Source of the DNA: Haliotis asinina
Lineage: Eukaryota; Mollusca; Gastropoda; Lepetellida; Haliotidae
Length of the DNA: 64,000 nucleotides
Assembly: GCF_037392515.1 (NCBI RefSeq)
Contig: NC_090288.1
Coordinates: 56,405,673-56,469,672, forward strand
Reading direction: 5' to 3'
Shown here: one piece after another, positions 10,812-20,858 of the stretch
Position numbering within the stretch: the first letter of the stretch is position 1
Layout of the letters: every line of letters begins with the position of its first letter
Notes under the pieces: model-generated
What the model saw: the letters and a program-made list of their open reading frames with translations, nothing else
Databases searched by the model: none
Told to the model about the DNA's origin: nothing
Made by a program: the position numbers and the translations under genes

Positions 10812-12959
10812 ATGAAACTACACACTCGTATCTTCTTCATCCTGTGTGCTCTCAATCTGGCCTGGGCGTCTCGTCAATCAAGATCGTGTGGGAACAATGT
10901 GTGTCGGTGCGGACGATCGGCCGAAAACCGAACCATACAATACATGGACTGTTCTAACCGAAGTCTAACTTTCATTCCAAAGGCAACAAAACTAGACAAA
11001 ACCTCGCCGACTTACATATTCTTCAATGACAATGATTTAGCAGTCATAAATAATGACACATTTCGGAACATATCAAGGCTGAATGTTGTGTATCTGAGAC
11101 TACGAAGAAGTGGTATTGTGAACATATCCAGCGATGCATTCTCCACCCTACCGCATCTGTTAAGGTTAGATGTAAGTTACAATCGCATCAATCTTCATCA
11201 GCTAAGAACCTCACTTAGATCTCTGGAAAACAAAAACTTCCAGAACCTGAATATGAGCCATATGCATATTGAGTCCATCCCAGAAAATATGTTTGCATCA
11301 TTCAGGAATCTTTCTTCGATAAATATTTCACTTGCCTTCAATAGCCTTACATCAATCAGCCCTGACCATATTGGGGATGTTCCTGGTTTACAGTTTCTTA
11401 ATCTTGCGTGGAACAAGCTGTCAAATTTTTCAATGTGGCAAAATCTGACCAGTAATATGAAAAAATTAAGACTTGATAATAATTATTTTAATGCTTTTCC
11501 AAATTTCTGTAAGAACCATAGCCATTCCTTTTTTCCTGACTTAGAAAGACTCAGTTTGCAGTTCAACTTTATGAGAACGATAATTTCAGAACACTACAGC
11601 TGCTTGAAGAAATTGAAGAAATTATATCTGAATGGGAATTTGTTTAAGACTTTGAAATCCAACATGTTTGCCGGTCTACTATCAATTGACAGTATCCAGC
11701 TCTCAGAGATCTTTGCCCTCCTAACCATCGAAAAGGCCCCGTTTAACAATACCAGTCTAAAGAAAGCATTTTTCCGAAAAAATGCGTTATACACTGCACG
11801 GCCTCGTAAGAATCTCAACATTTTCGAAGGTTGTTCATCTTTGGATCTGTTGAATTTGGCTGACAACATTTTAGATAAAACAAGTGAAGAGCAGTTTGAT
11901 CAGTTATTCAAGCCAATTAGAAATTTGACTTATTTGATTATGGGAGGTTGTCGATTGACCAAAATCCCCAAAGCTGTGATCAAATACCTTCATAATCTCA
12001 GGGCGCTTGTGCTGTACAACAACAGGATCGGCTCTTGGCCAGACGGATCTCTTGACAGTCTGGTATATCTGGATACAATTTACATGAGGCAAAATGTCAT
12101 ATCGGTCGTCTCTGAATCGTCTTTCCCACCAGGATTCAGAAGAAGAGCCAAGCATATTGAGTTATTCTATAATTCGTTTCAATGTACATGTGAATTAAAG
12201 TGGTTTATCGACTGGATGAAGGAACGGCCACACGTCTTCAATTTACCGGAATATACAGAACTCTACAGATGTACGTCACCTGCTTCTGTTTATCGTGATG
12301 TCCTAGAGGACATACCGCTGTCAGAAAACATATGTTTGCTTGACCTGAACTCAAAAATAATCACGTTGACATGTTCAACGTTGTTGCTGGTGTTTCTTGT
12401 TGTCGGCTCGGTCCTGTATCGGCTACGGTGGTACTTACAGTATCTTGTGTACATGATCAGATACAGAAACCGCCATGAAACAGACACTGGAAACTATGAA
12501 TATGACGCATTTATCGCCTACAGCGTTGCCGACCGTCCCTGGGTTATCAAGACACTAATGCCCATTCTTGAAGGTGAAGGTCAACTGAAACTATGCATCC
12601 ATGACCGTGATTTCGAAGTAGGGAACCTCATTGTTGACAATATTGTTGATTGTATCGAAAATAGTCGCTGTTTGGTGATTCTTCTGTCAAACAGTTTTGC
12701 TCAAAGTGATTGGTGCCAGTTTGAATTGGCTCTTATTCAGAGATATGTACTGGAGAATGTAAATCGTCTGCTCGTGGTGGTCATGCTAGAAGACATCCAT
12801 ACGAGTTACATGACCAAAGCCATGACAGCAATGTTGCAGACGACAACTTACTTACAGTGGGGCGAGGAGGATTATGCAAGGACAGCGTTCTTTAATCGAC
12901 TGCGGCTGTTGCTGCGCAGGCCCACACAGAAAGCCAGAATACGGACAAATTCGGTGTAA
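10812..12959 (+). CDS. Toll-like receptor (LRR - TM - TIR), single exon
   Basis: A 715-residue membrane receptor for innate immune sensing. Residues 1-19 form a signal peptide, followed by a cysteine-rich N-terminal stretch (CGNNVCRCG). Leucine-rich repeats run to about residue 450, with many NxS/T sites. A C-terminal LRR cap follows (CTCELKWFIDW ... YRCTSP ... ENIC), then a transmembrane helix at about 516-540 and a TIR domain from about 562 to 700. TIR box 1 is YDAFIAYS. Box 2 reads RDFEVG at about 599-604, with Val at the position that is Pro in many TLRs. Box 3 is FFNRLRLLL. The single C-terminal cysteine cluster suggests the single-cluster (vertebrate-like) type. The ATG is chosen because the signal peptide starts there. 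A tttcag just upstream (about 10793-10798) could be a 3' splice site of a 5'-UTR intron. The ligand is unknown; by family it would signal through MyD88-type adaptors. Confidence 0.93.
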   Translation: MKLHTRIFFILCALNLAWASRQSRSCGNNVCRCGRSAENRTIQYMDCSNRSLTFIPKATKLDKTSPTYIFFNDNDLAVINNDTFRNISRLNVVYLRLRRSGIVNISSDAFSTLPHLLRLDVSYNRINLHQLRTSLRSLENKNFQNLNMSHMHIESIPENMFASFRNLSSINISLAFNSLTSISPDHIGDVPGLQFLNLAWNKLSNFSMWQNLTSNMKKLRLDNNYFNAFPNFCKNHSHSFFPDLERLSLQFNFMRTIISEHYSCLKKLKKLYLNGNLFKTLKSNMFAGLLSIDSIQLSEIFALLTIEKAPFNNTSLKKAFFRKNALYTARPRKNLNIFEGCSSLDLLNLADNILDKTSEEQFDQLFKPIRNLTYLIMGGCRLTKIPKAVIKYLHNLRALVLYNNRIGSWPDGSLDSLVYLDTIYMRQNVISVVSESSFPPGFRRRAKHIELFYNSFQCTCELKWFIDWMKERPHVFNLPEYTELYRCTSPASVYRDVLEDIPLSENICLLDLNSKIITLTCSTLLLVFLVVGSVLYRLRWYLQYLVYMIRYRNRHETDTGNYEYDAFIAYSVADRPWVIKTLMPILEGEGQLKLCIHDRDFEVGNLIVDNIVDCIENSRCLVILLSNSFAQSDWCQFELALIQRYVLENVNRLLVVVMLEDIHTSYMTKAMTAMLQTTTYLQWGEEDYARTAFFNRLRLLLRRPTQKARIRTNSV

Positions 12960-13460
12960 AACCATGATGTCATGGCCTTGCGGTTAATGTGTTCAACTCT
13001 ACACAATTTGTGCCCAGTGTCTTCAGCACCGATATTGTACATCATCCTCAATCAGTGTAACGGAGTCATATGTGTGAGCCTGGCGTGATTGCTATGGGGT
13101 CAAAGTGTGCACCAAGTATATGCTTAAGTGCTCTGTTATATTTTACACAGTTTGTGTTCATTATCTCCGGCCGTGATATTGTGAATTATGCTCAATCACT
13201 GTAACAGGCCCATGTGAACCTGACTCAGTGTAGAAGTGCAGAAGTGTAGAAGCTTCTTTGAGCTTCCTGACAAGGGACGAATGAGCAAAGTGACTCGTAT
13301 TTTCTTGTACGTTTTTCTAGGCACTCTTGTAATTTATACCCTGCACTGACAAATAATGGATTTCGTATATTTTATTTTGTTATGTATTGATTGTTCTTGA
13401 CAGTTTAATATTTGCTGCCATTGTACTCATTTGCCACCAAAAGGATTCCAGGTCAATAAA
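12960..13460 (+). other. TLR 3' region with a diverged internal duplication
   Basis: Two diverged copies of about 85 bp (about 13002-13090 and 13144-13228, sharing 'acacaatttgtg/acacagtttgtg' and 'ctcaatcactgtaac' blocks) sit in the probable 3' UTR. An AATAAA at 13455-13460 is a candidate polyadenylation signal. Confidence 0.4.
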
Positions 13461-14345
13461 TCAATGTATCTTGTTGGACAACAAAAGGACAAAATGTAAG
13501 CCCCACAAACCCCACTTAATGACCACCGACACTAAACTAGCGCAGGACTCTGTTCTATCTAGTAGTAGTCAAGGCGTGTTAAAGCATCACAGCTACAATA
13601 GGACGACAGTAACGTTTTGAACAGTCAACACCAACGGTGTTTAATGCTTGCTTCCCTGAAGCCTTTGAAAGATTTCCAGATGAAATGAAAAGATGTTGCT
13701 GACAAATACAGTCTTTAAACAAAACAATTAAAATTAAACTGAGCGTCGCATCCTGTCTGTATGGTGTCGGGATGTGGTGATCTAGCCTATGCATCCTATA
13801 TGCTTCCTGCTTGTCATAACTGATATCTATGGAAACCTAGAAGGAGCATTGTCGCGTTGTCGCGCAATTTAAGTGTTTTATTTTATGTTGTACATCTTAG
13901 AAGGGGAGACAATGCGACGTATTTTGAAAACTGATGCTATGCCGCATCGTCGCCCTGTGGATAATTAAAATACCCACTTTTCAAAGTACAACAATGCGAC
14001 ATTTGCGACAAAGGGCCGAAATGTCTCGTTATCGCATCGTCGTGCTTCGGTTAATTTGCCTTTTTTGGCAACGCGACGTTGTCCCTTCCATAAATATCAG
14101 CATTTGTTTTAAACATGTTTTCTTTTGTTATAGTTGACATTCTCACAACCATTTTACTGTGGTTTAGGTCTGTCAAAATGATTCACATGATTTCATCGAG
14201 AAAGCTTCAATACTGTCAATATGAGGCATAGTTTCAGCTCATTACTGTAAGCTTATAGCAGGTCACACTTCCATCGATTGATTGCCATATTGTATGCAAG
14301 AGTATCTATTAGATCATACAGGCATATATGTGTTAGATATTTTGT
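13461..14345. other. non-coding with recurrent GCGACA/TGCGAC motifs
   Basis: Between about 13850 and 14070 short motifs such as 'gtcgcgttgtcgcg', 'acaatgcgac' and 'atcgcatcgtcg' recur in both orientations. This could be a decayed DNA element, but no clear termini were seen. No gene was recognised. Confidence 0.35.
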
Positions 14346-14346
14346 G

Positions 14347-14371
14347 TGCGCCTCTCTCTCTCTCTCTCTCC

Positions 14372-14429
<58 letters not shown>

Positions 14430-14466
14430 TATGTATACACACACAAATATATATATATATATATAT

Positions 14467-14501
<35 letters not shown>

Positions 14502-14520
14502 TATATAGAGATAGAAAGCT
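14347..14520. repeat. compound microsatellite (CT)n-(TA)n-(GATA)n
   Basis: Consecutive CT, TA, CA-interrupted TA and GATA runs. The translated ORFs across it are low-complexity artefacts. Confidence 0.95.
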
Positions 14521-14828
14521 ATAGACACACACACATATACATATACATGTATCTATGCCAATATGCTGTCATAGTATGTCATACATCTTCTCAGTAAGTA
14601 TTAAATTGTTCACACGACCACACGAAATTGTTCATTACGCATCACCAGTGCATAGCACAGTCCCTAACATTACAGGCTAATTTCTCCTCTGACCCGTCTC
14701 AACGCCTTGGGTTTACTTTGGTGAGTGAGAGCTAAGCGGTATGCAGTTCAAAACGTGAACTAACTGTCACGGGCATTAAGCCAGGTATGTTAGAGCAGGC
14801 TATACTGTGTCAGGTGAGGTGAAACACA

Positions 14829-15011
14829 GGCCCTCGTGACATTGCGAGGATTATTTTTTAAATACATTTTGAGATGGCCCGTGACTTGAAACGCTTCGCA
14901 GTACAACATATCTAGATACATTATGCTGTGGAGCGTTTCAGGTCGGGGGTCATCTCAAAATCTTTATATTTTTAGACAAAAATCTTTAACCCTCGCAATG
15001 ACACGAGGGCC
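14829..15011. repeat. foldback (MITE-like) element
   Basis: It begins GGCCCTCGTGACATTGCGAG and ends in its near reverse complement 'ctcgcaatgacacgagggcc'. Inner arms 'ttttgagatggcccgtgact' and 'ggtcgggggtcatctcaaaa' also pair, as do 'ttgaaacgctt' and 'gagcgtttca'. The whole 183 bp can fold into one hairpin. No coding capacity. Confidence 0.75.
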
Positions 15012-15224
15012 TGAGAGGTGAAATGGGGTCGCATTTAGAGTACTACTGCGTTCATGTGTGTGTAGGGTCACTTCATGTACTAGCACAGACAGAAGCTGGT
15101 TTTATAGTACAAACTCGCTGTGATACCATGCCGCAGTCAAGCATGACTACCCCGACACATTATACAATCTCCGAGCCGACCAGTGTCTGTTTTACCCATT
15201 AATGCCGAGTGCCAGGTAGAGAAC

Positions 15225-15325
15225 ACCCCTTGCCATAGTGTAACGTCTTTTGGTTTGACGCGACCGGGAATGGAACCCTCGACCTACCGCTCTCCTTTGT
15301 AACCACTGCACCACAGAGGCAGTCG
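15225..15325 (-). repeat. tRNA-derived SINE-like fragment (different family)
   Basis: The minus strand has an A-box-like 'gtggtgcagtggttacaaag' region and a B-box-like 'aggtcgagggttccattccc', typical of tRNA-derived SINE heads. It lacks the acceptor-stem pairing expected of a real tRNA. Confidence 0.4.
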
Positions 15326-15454
15326 AAACCAATGTAGGAGAACAGACGTCTGATTAGCAGCAATTGAAGATTAGTGTCATCTGTTAGATACTATTGGTAT
15401 TGCCTGGGGCTTGGTACTCTTCAGCAGAGTCCAAATGACCAACAGTTCTCAGTC

Positions 15455-15560
15455 TTTATGATGGTGGTCTGACAATAAAATGCTCTAGTCAAAACAATCC
15501 AGTGACTGACATCACGAGATCTCAGTTAGTCGCCCCTTACGACTCTTATATGTCCAACAA
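15455..15560 (+). repeat. degenerate family-2 fragment
   Basis: 'aaaacaatccagtgactgac' and 'agtcgccccttacgac' match the family-2 central part. Confidence 0.4.
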
Positions 15561-15647
15561 TGAATCGTACCAGTCATATTTCAGCTACATACTTTTTGTA
15601 AAATGCATGATCCTTAATGAATGTTCAAGTATATAGCTTTGAACCAA

Positions 15648-15812
15648 GAGTGAGTGAGTGAGTTTGGGTTTACGTCGCTTTTGGTAATATTCTAGCAATA
15701 TCACGGCGGGGAACACAAGAAATGGGCTTCACATACTACCCATGTGGAGAATCGAACCCGGGTCTGTGGTGTGACGAACGAACGCTTTAACCTCTAGGTT
15801 GCCCCACCACCC
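15648..15812 (-). repeat. tRNA-derived SINE-like repeat (family 1), well preserved
   Basis: Clean copy: GAGTGAGTGAGTTTGGGTTT, 'ctagcaatatcacggcgg', 'gaacacaagaaatgggcttc', 'tggagaatcgaacccgggtc', 'cgaacgctttaacctctagg'. Confidence 0.75.
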
Positions 15813-17239
15813 CTCTTGAACCAAGAGCTGCTGTAGACATAAATTTCAGTAATAAACACTCCTGGGATTAAAACTCACAATTACAGGTTTCTGGCACACC
15901 CAAGGGACGCAACTCTTAACCACCCGGGGCACCCGTGTCTCAATTATTGAAGAGTCTTTAATGGAGACTGTGTAGAGTTGTGGAACGAACGCAATCACAC
16001 TGGTAGAGTGTGTTGACATTCGTGTGTACTGAGGAGGTAGGCGAGCAAAGGATATCTGTACGGGATCCCTGAACACACCTGCAAGGTGTCACTAACGACA
16101 TATGTGATAGTCGAGCAACGTTTGTTCACTGTGAACGTTCTTGTGACTCATACAGTCTGATCACCATACCACAAACCACTTGGACAGTCCCTTATGAAAT
16201 CATCCTTCCGTTTTGTTTCTCGGGAATGTAAGAGAACTTTCCGTTCATTCGAGGAAACACTTGACGATACTCACCACGCACGCACGCACGCACGCGCGAT
16301 CATGTAAGATGTCGATGCGCTTAATCAGTTAGTAGGAAATATTTCTCAGTAACTTACTCATTTTAAACGGTTGTTGGATCTTGGGCGTCCGCATAGAACA
16401 CCCAGCATTTGTATCTTGACCTTGAGCCACATTCTCGCGCTACATGCAGTGGTGTTTACCACTTCAAACGCTTGTTGATAAGGGTCCACACGCCGCTGTT
16501 GCTGTTTGCTGTTGCAATCATACGTAATTATATGCTACACTTGCCAATTTCAGTGTCTGCCAATCATGCTCAATAAGCAACAATAATATAAATACAATAG
16601 AATAATTATGTTCTGATTATGCGCAGCTCCTATTATTGGGAATTTACATATTCCTTGAACTTCACGTACATTACCCAGGTAGGGCTGACACCCCGAACCT
16701 GGCTTTCCTCTGTACTCCAGACCAACATGGACCATCTTTCAACTCCACTCATCGGAGATGTTATTTGCTCTTTTAGGAGAGCATACAACTGGTCCAGAAA
16801 TACCAAAATCACCCATTGTCCCCTAACAGTAAAAAACAACAACAGACAAACACAAGACTTAATTGTGCAAAAGCATGACAATCCAAGTATCAATTGGCAA
16901 GTACAGTCTATATGTGGACTGTCCACCTACAGCTGGAGGCCGTCAGGGACTCTTGCAGGAGTAGAATGTTAAAGTTGCATCAGACCAAAACTTCAAATGG
17001 ACATTTGAAGTCAGCCTCTCCCCTCTTTACATTAGAAGTTCACCTGGAAAAGGACAATCTAGCCCGATTTGTCGGAATCTGATTCTTCTTCTTCAGTAGC
17101 AGATATCTTTGATGATCATGTTTGTGTTTTGTTAATTATGATGAAAGATATGATTTATAACGGAAGCCAATTAAGGCTTCTCAGAGGTTCTTCATTTGGA
17201 GGAAACACGGTAAGGTGGTGACAAAACGAGAATGTAAGA
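15813..17239. other. non-coding, short (CACG)n run at 16276-16298
   Basis: Apart from the CACG microsatellite I see no repeat family, RNA gene or coding exon. Confidence 0.4.
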
Positions 17240-17585
17240 GGCCTCGCAATCACATCACTGCATCACTTTATAACTGCATCACATCACTGACATCATAACA
17301 TCACTGCACCACTGCGTCACATTACTGCGTCACACCATTACTACATCACACCATCACTGCATTGCAACATTACTGCATCACATCACTGCATGATAACATC
17401 ACTTAATCACATTACTGACATCATAAATTACTGCATCACAACATCATGACATCACGGCATTACCACATCACAATAGACCAGTATTATTACAACACAAGAT
17501 CACTACATCACTGCATCGCAGCATCGCATCACTGCATCACAACATCACAGCATCACAGTGTCACAGCTTCACATCACTTGTTGTG
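17240..17585. repeat. degenerate CATCAC-rich satellite
   Basis: Irregular tandem motifs of the 'catcactgcatcacaacatc' type run for about 340 bp. Confidence 0.85.
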
Positions 17586-17674
17586 TATCATAACTGATGA
17601 AACGTTACATCAACCATTCGTTTGCCATACCAGGAATCGATTACTTTTATTATCATGATACTTAGTGAGTGTGT

Positions 17675-17948
17675 GTGTGAGTGTGAGTGTGTGAGTGTGT
17701 GAGCGAGTATGGTGTTACGCCGCTTTTAGCAATATTCCTGCCAGATCACGCGGCATCCGTTATACGAATCCTCTAATGTTACCCACTGAAGGTAACATTT
17801 GTTACTCAGTGGTGGCTAGGTTATTTCTAATTATTTCCAGTGGATCGCCGAAGACCCAGGTTCGATTCTCCACATGCGCACAATATATGAAGCCCATTTC
17901 AGGTGTTGTATGGTTAAATTACGGCGTAAAACCCAACTAACTCACTCA
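17675..17948. repeat. head-to-head pieces of the family-1 SINE
   Basis: The left piece ('gttacgccgcttttagcaat') is minus-strand and the right piece ('cgccgaagacccaggttcga', 'gcgtaaaacccaactaactc') is plus-strand. About 90 bp of unrelated sequence lies between them. Confidence 0.55.
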
Positions 17949-18176
17949 CTCTTTCCCGTATCCATCATGAGCTGGATTACCTGTACCGCAAACTAGGCTT
18001 GTGATGAGGCACGATGTCATGAATCGGGTGGTGTGGGTGGGTGGCGTGTCAGTGACTCGGGTGCATGTGTCACCCACAACAATCACATCCACAGAAACAA
18101 CGCCCAGCATTCCGATGATCTCATTTTCTCACTTCCTGTAAAATCACTCACGATTGACTTGATTGGACGAGACGCC

Positions 18177-18184
18177 ACCCTATT
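18177..18184 (+). promoter_or_regulatory. possible TATA-like element upstream of exon 1
   Basis: CCTATTTA lies about 120 bp upstream of the start codon at 18305, which would allow a 5' UTR of about 90 nt. Position and sequence are the only evidence. Confidence 0.25.
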
Positions 18185-18304
18185 TAGCGCCTCGTTCTGA
18201 ATCTGTTTACTCACAAAGTTCAGAGTTCAGGTGGGAGCGTTATTGTGCATTCACGCGTTTCATCCTTCCAGTGGGACGAGCACAGCAATTCTTCTACAAC
18301 CACC

Positions 18305-18350
18305 ATGAAGGGGAACATGTTTGTAGCTGTGTTCATTGCGCTCTTATATG
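18305..18350 (+). CDS. exon 1 of secreted Cys-rich, probably GPI-anchored protein
   Basis: ATG in the context CCACCATGA opens MKGNMFVAVFIALLY plus one base, followed by a GTAAGC donor at 18351. The hydrophobic stretch is the first part of a signal peptide whose remainder (GVAGK) is supplied by exon 2 at 54252. The phase (1) matches exon 2. The full CDS joins 18305-18350, 54252-54372, 54967-55121, 57863-57980 and 58618-58852: 675 nt, 224 residues. I do not recognise the family with certainty. Extra exons inside the 36-kb intron cannot be excluded. Confidence 0.8.
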
Positions 18351-18354
18351 GTAA

Positions 18355-19384
18355 GCATTTCGTGATATTTCACACATATCGTGTTTTATGTGCAACGGTA
18401 ACTTTACTTAATACTTCATGATCGGAGATTCTATCTTCTGAAACTCCACCTGCACAGATGATCGGCCGGGCATCCACCTGCTCGTCATAACGACGTATAA
18501 ACATTTGAGTCATCAAAAATAGTTGAATGTACATGTCACTTCTTACATAAAAACGTATTTAAGAAATATACCTACCTGTGAATATATACTTTGTATTCAT
18601 CAATACTTAACGCTGAAGCACTGCTTCCATGTAATTGTTGGACGCACCTACATAGAACTAGAACTAATGCCTGCACTAAACGTTCGTTTTAGTGGGACCT
18701 ACAAACTAAGAGCCATTATGATACCCCTTGATATCAAATGCAGGTAGACCGTCGTGAGTTTTGACATGATCTGATCGAGAACCTTCAAGGACATGGCTAG
18801 ATAAGTCATATTGTTAAGCATTTCAAGGACGCCCTTGAGCGTGCTTTTTTAAATGGTGACTATGACAACCTATTCACTTGACTGCACCAAATGCAGGGCA
18901 GTGTTACCGAAGACGAATGTATGCTTACATGCTTTCTCGGGCGCATTGGCTCAGTGCATTTAATTTCAGATCGTAATCACACACTGCTGAGATTTTACAT
19001 TTTGAATGGTAACATCCCATGTGACTGCTTGACAATGCACATTGATTCAACATGATCTGTAATAAGTGTTAATTACATCTGAGAAACATTGTAGAAGAAT
19101 ATTAATGATAACAAGCTCATCTGTAAATCTAACCACTTGCATTTAGTAATTTGCATAATCGTTTTAAAGACCGATTCATAAATTCAAAGTTCATAATCTC
19201 TTTTAAAAACGATAACAATAACGTAAAAATTAGACTGATGCATCAAAGAAATCACACTGAAATACTACAAATTTTGTGGCAGTCAATATACCTATTTACA
19301 AATTATCTTATCAATACATTATTACCTAATTTCACCCCAACCTTCATCTTAATCCAAATCAAGCACCTCATTTCCCGGCACCAC
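18355..19384. other. intronic, nothing recognised
   Basis: AT-rich intron sequence between exon 1 and the minisatellite. No repeat family or ORF of interest. Confidence 0.4.
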
Positions 19385-19762
19385 TCCCAAAATGCTACAA
19401 CATGCTACGGTGTCACCTGTGTGAGCCTTTCTACATAGTGTGGGTAGAGGATGACGCCGTTGTCAGCTGTGTGGGCCTTTCTACAAGGTGTGGGTAGAGT
19501 ATGGGTAGATGTTACGCCGTTTTCCGCAGTGAGGGCCTTTCTACAAGGTGTGGATAGAGGGTGACAACGTTGTCAGCTGTGTGGGCCTTTCTACAAGGTG
19601 TGGGTAGAGTGTTGGTAGAGGGTGATACCATTGTCAGCTGCGTGGGCCTTTCTACAAGGTGTGGATAGAGGGTGACAACGTTGTCAGCTGTGTGGGGCTT
19701 TCTATAAGGTGTGGGTAGAGTATGGGTAGAGAGTGATACCATTGTCAGCTGTGAGGGCCTTT
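19385..19762. repeat. ~50-62-bp minisatellite at the outer Polinton border
   Basis: About seven copies of a 'gtgtgggcctttctacaagg' / 'tgacaacgttgtcagctg' unit, some with an extra 12-bp 'gtgttggtagag' block. The outer Polinton interrupts the last unit just after GGGCCTTT. Confidence 0.85.
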
Positions 19763-19889
19763 AGTAGTATAGGGAATGGGGGTTCTGGATCACTTTCAAA
19801 AAAAGTCTCTACAACGCCTTATTTACTAACTAAGGCTTTGGTTGGGCCCTTAGCTCTTGCTACTATTACCCCTACTACACGTTTACCGT
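19763..19889. repeat. terminal repeat of the outer Polinton
   Basis: AGTAGTATAGGGAATG, an imperfect 'gccttatttactaactaaggc' palindrome, then 'cttgctactattaccccta'. It aligns with both ends of the inner element. The integrase stop codon follows at once. Confidence 0.85.
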
Positions 19890-20858
19890 TTAACGTGTGT
19901 TGGTAGGAGGTAACACTGTGCCGTACGGTACGATCAATAATTCTTCTCTTACAAACCCCCTACCCGGCCCATCCCTCAAGTAGTATAAGTTAGGTTCGTC
20001 GGCTTTCATATCCACTTTATCTATGTTGTAAGTTTTGACTGACCATATAGGATCGGTGGCCCGCTTACGGCTATCACCCTCGTGTTCCCCCGGCTGGTAC
20101 AGATACCTTACTAGGGCCCTATCTGGTATCTGTTTCTCTTTCCCACGCAATGGAGCGGCCGACTCTGCAACTATTGATTTTAGTTTGATAGCGTCTGCCG
20201 GTTTCTTACCGGTGAGACGGGTGACTTCATGGTTGATTGCCGACACCACCTTGGGTAACCTCGTGACCCATTCAGTCGATCGTTTTCCAGGGGTGGCCAT
20301 CTCCCTAGCATACTGATGGCCAAACAAGCGCTCAGCCAAAGTCCTATTAAATCTCTCAACTATGGCTTGGCTGCGATGGGCTCTGGCCGTGCCATGCCTG
20401 ACCTTTGTATCGTGTTTGGCTAGCAGTTGTGACATGGCACCCATGAACTCCCGTCCGGGGTCAACTTGCAGCTCTGTTGGCCACGTCAGCGGGCTGCGTT
20501 TGTATATGCGTTCGAATCCTCTGGCTACCTGGGCCGAATCTTTCGTGGTCAAGGGTTCGGCTTCCTTGTAACGACTGGCTACGTCCACTACGGTTAAGGC
20601 ATACTTGTACCTCTTGTCGTGGGGTAGGAACAGTAGGTCTGCCTGGTGAACGCTATTAGGTATGTTAATACCGAACCTCCTTCTAGGCACGTAGCGTGGT
20701 GCCGGCAAATAGATCTGCCACAGGGCTTGTTTTTCAAGCCACGCTTTGGCTTCCTCCGGGGGTACTCGCGCTATTTTAGCTAGCTTATCTACTGCGCTAG
20801 CTCCTTTCCAGTACCCACGCGGGCTGTAGTAAATAGCCTCAAATTTTTTCATGTCCAT
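19890..20858 (-). CDS. INT: Polinton integrase (outer copy), open
   Basis: A 322-residue retroviral-type integrase that would insert the element into host DNA. It has an N-terminal winged/HTH-like part (YYSPRGYWKG ... AKAWLEKQ) and then the RNase-H-like core. The catalytic triad is D74 (HQADLLFL), D133 (QVDPGREF) and E168 (IVERFNRT), i.e. DD35E. A C-terminal strand-rich tail ends at PTNTR. It is nearly identical to the inner copy at 35422, with a few substitutions (for example Arg to His near residue 155). Its start overlaps the PolB stop by 20 bp. The reading frame is intact although the rest of this element is decayed. Confidence 0.92.
   Translation of the reverse strand: MDMKKFEAIYYSPRGYWKGASAVDKLAKIARVPPEEAKAWLEKQALWQIYLPAPRYVPRRRFGINIPNSVHQADLLFLPHDKRYKYALTVVDVASRYKEAEPLTTKDSAQVARGFERIYKRSPLTWPTELQVDPGREFMGAMSQLLAKHDTKVRHGTARAHRSQAIVERFNRTLAERLFGHQYAREMATPGKRSTEWVTRLPKVVSAINHEVTRLTGKKPADAIKLKSIVAESAAPLRGKEKQIPDRALVRYLYQPGEHEGDSRKRATDPIWSVKTYNIDKVDMKADEPNLYYLRDGPGRGFVREELLIVPYGTVLPPTNTR

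Noticed and set aside
14278-14532. ORFs rich in Ile/Tyr and Ser/Leu
   Set aside because: Translations of the CT/TA/GATA microsatellite.
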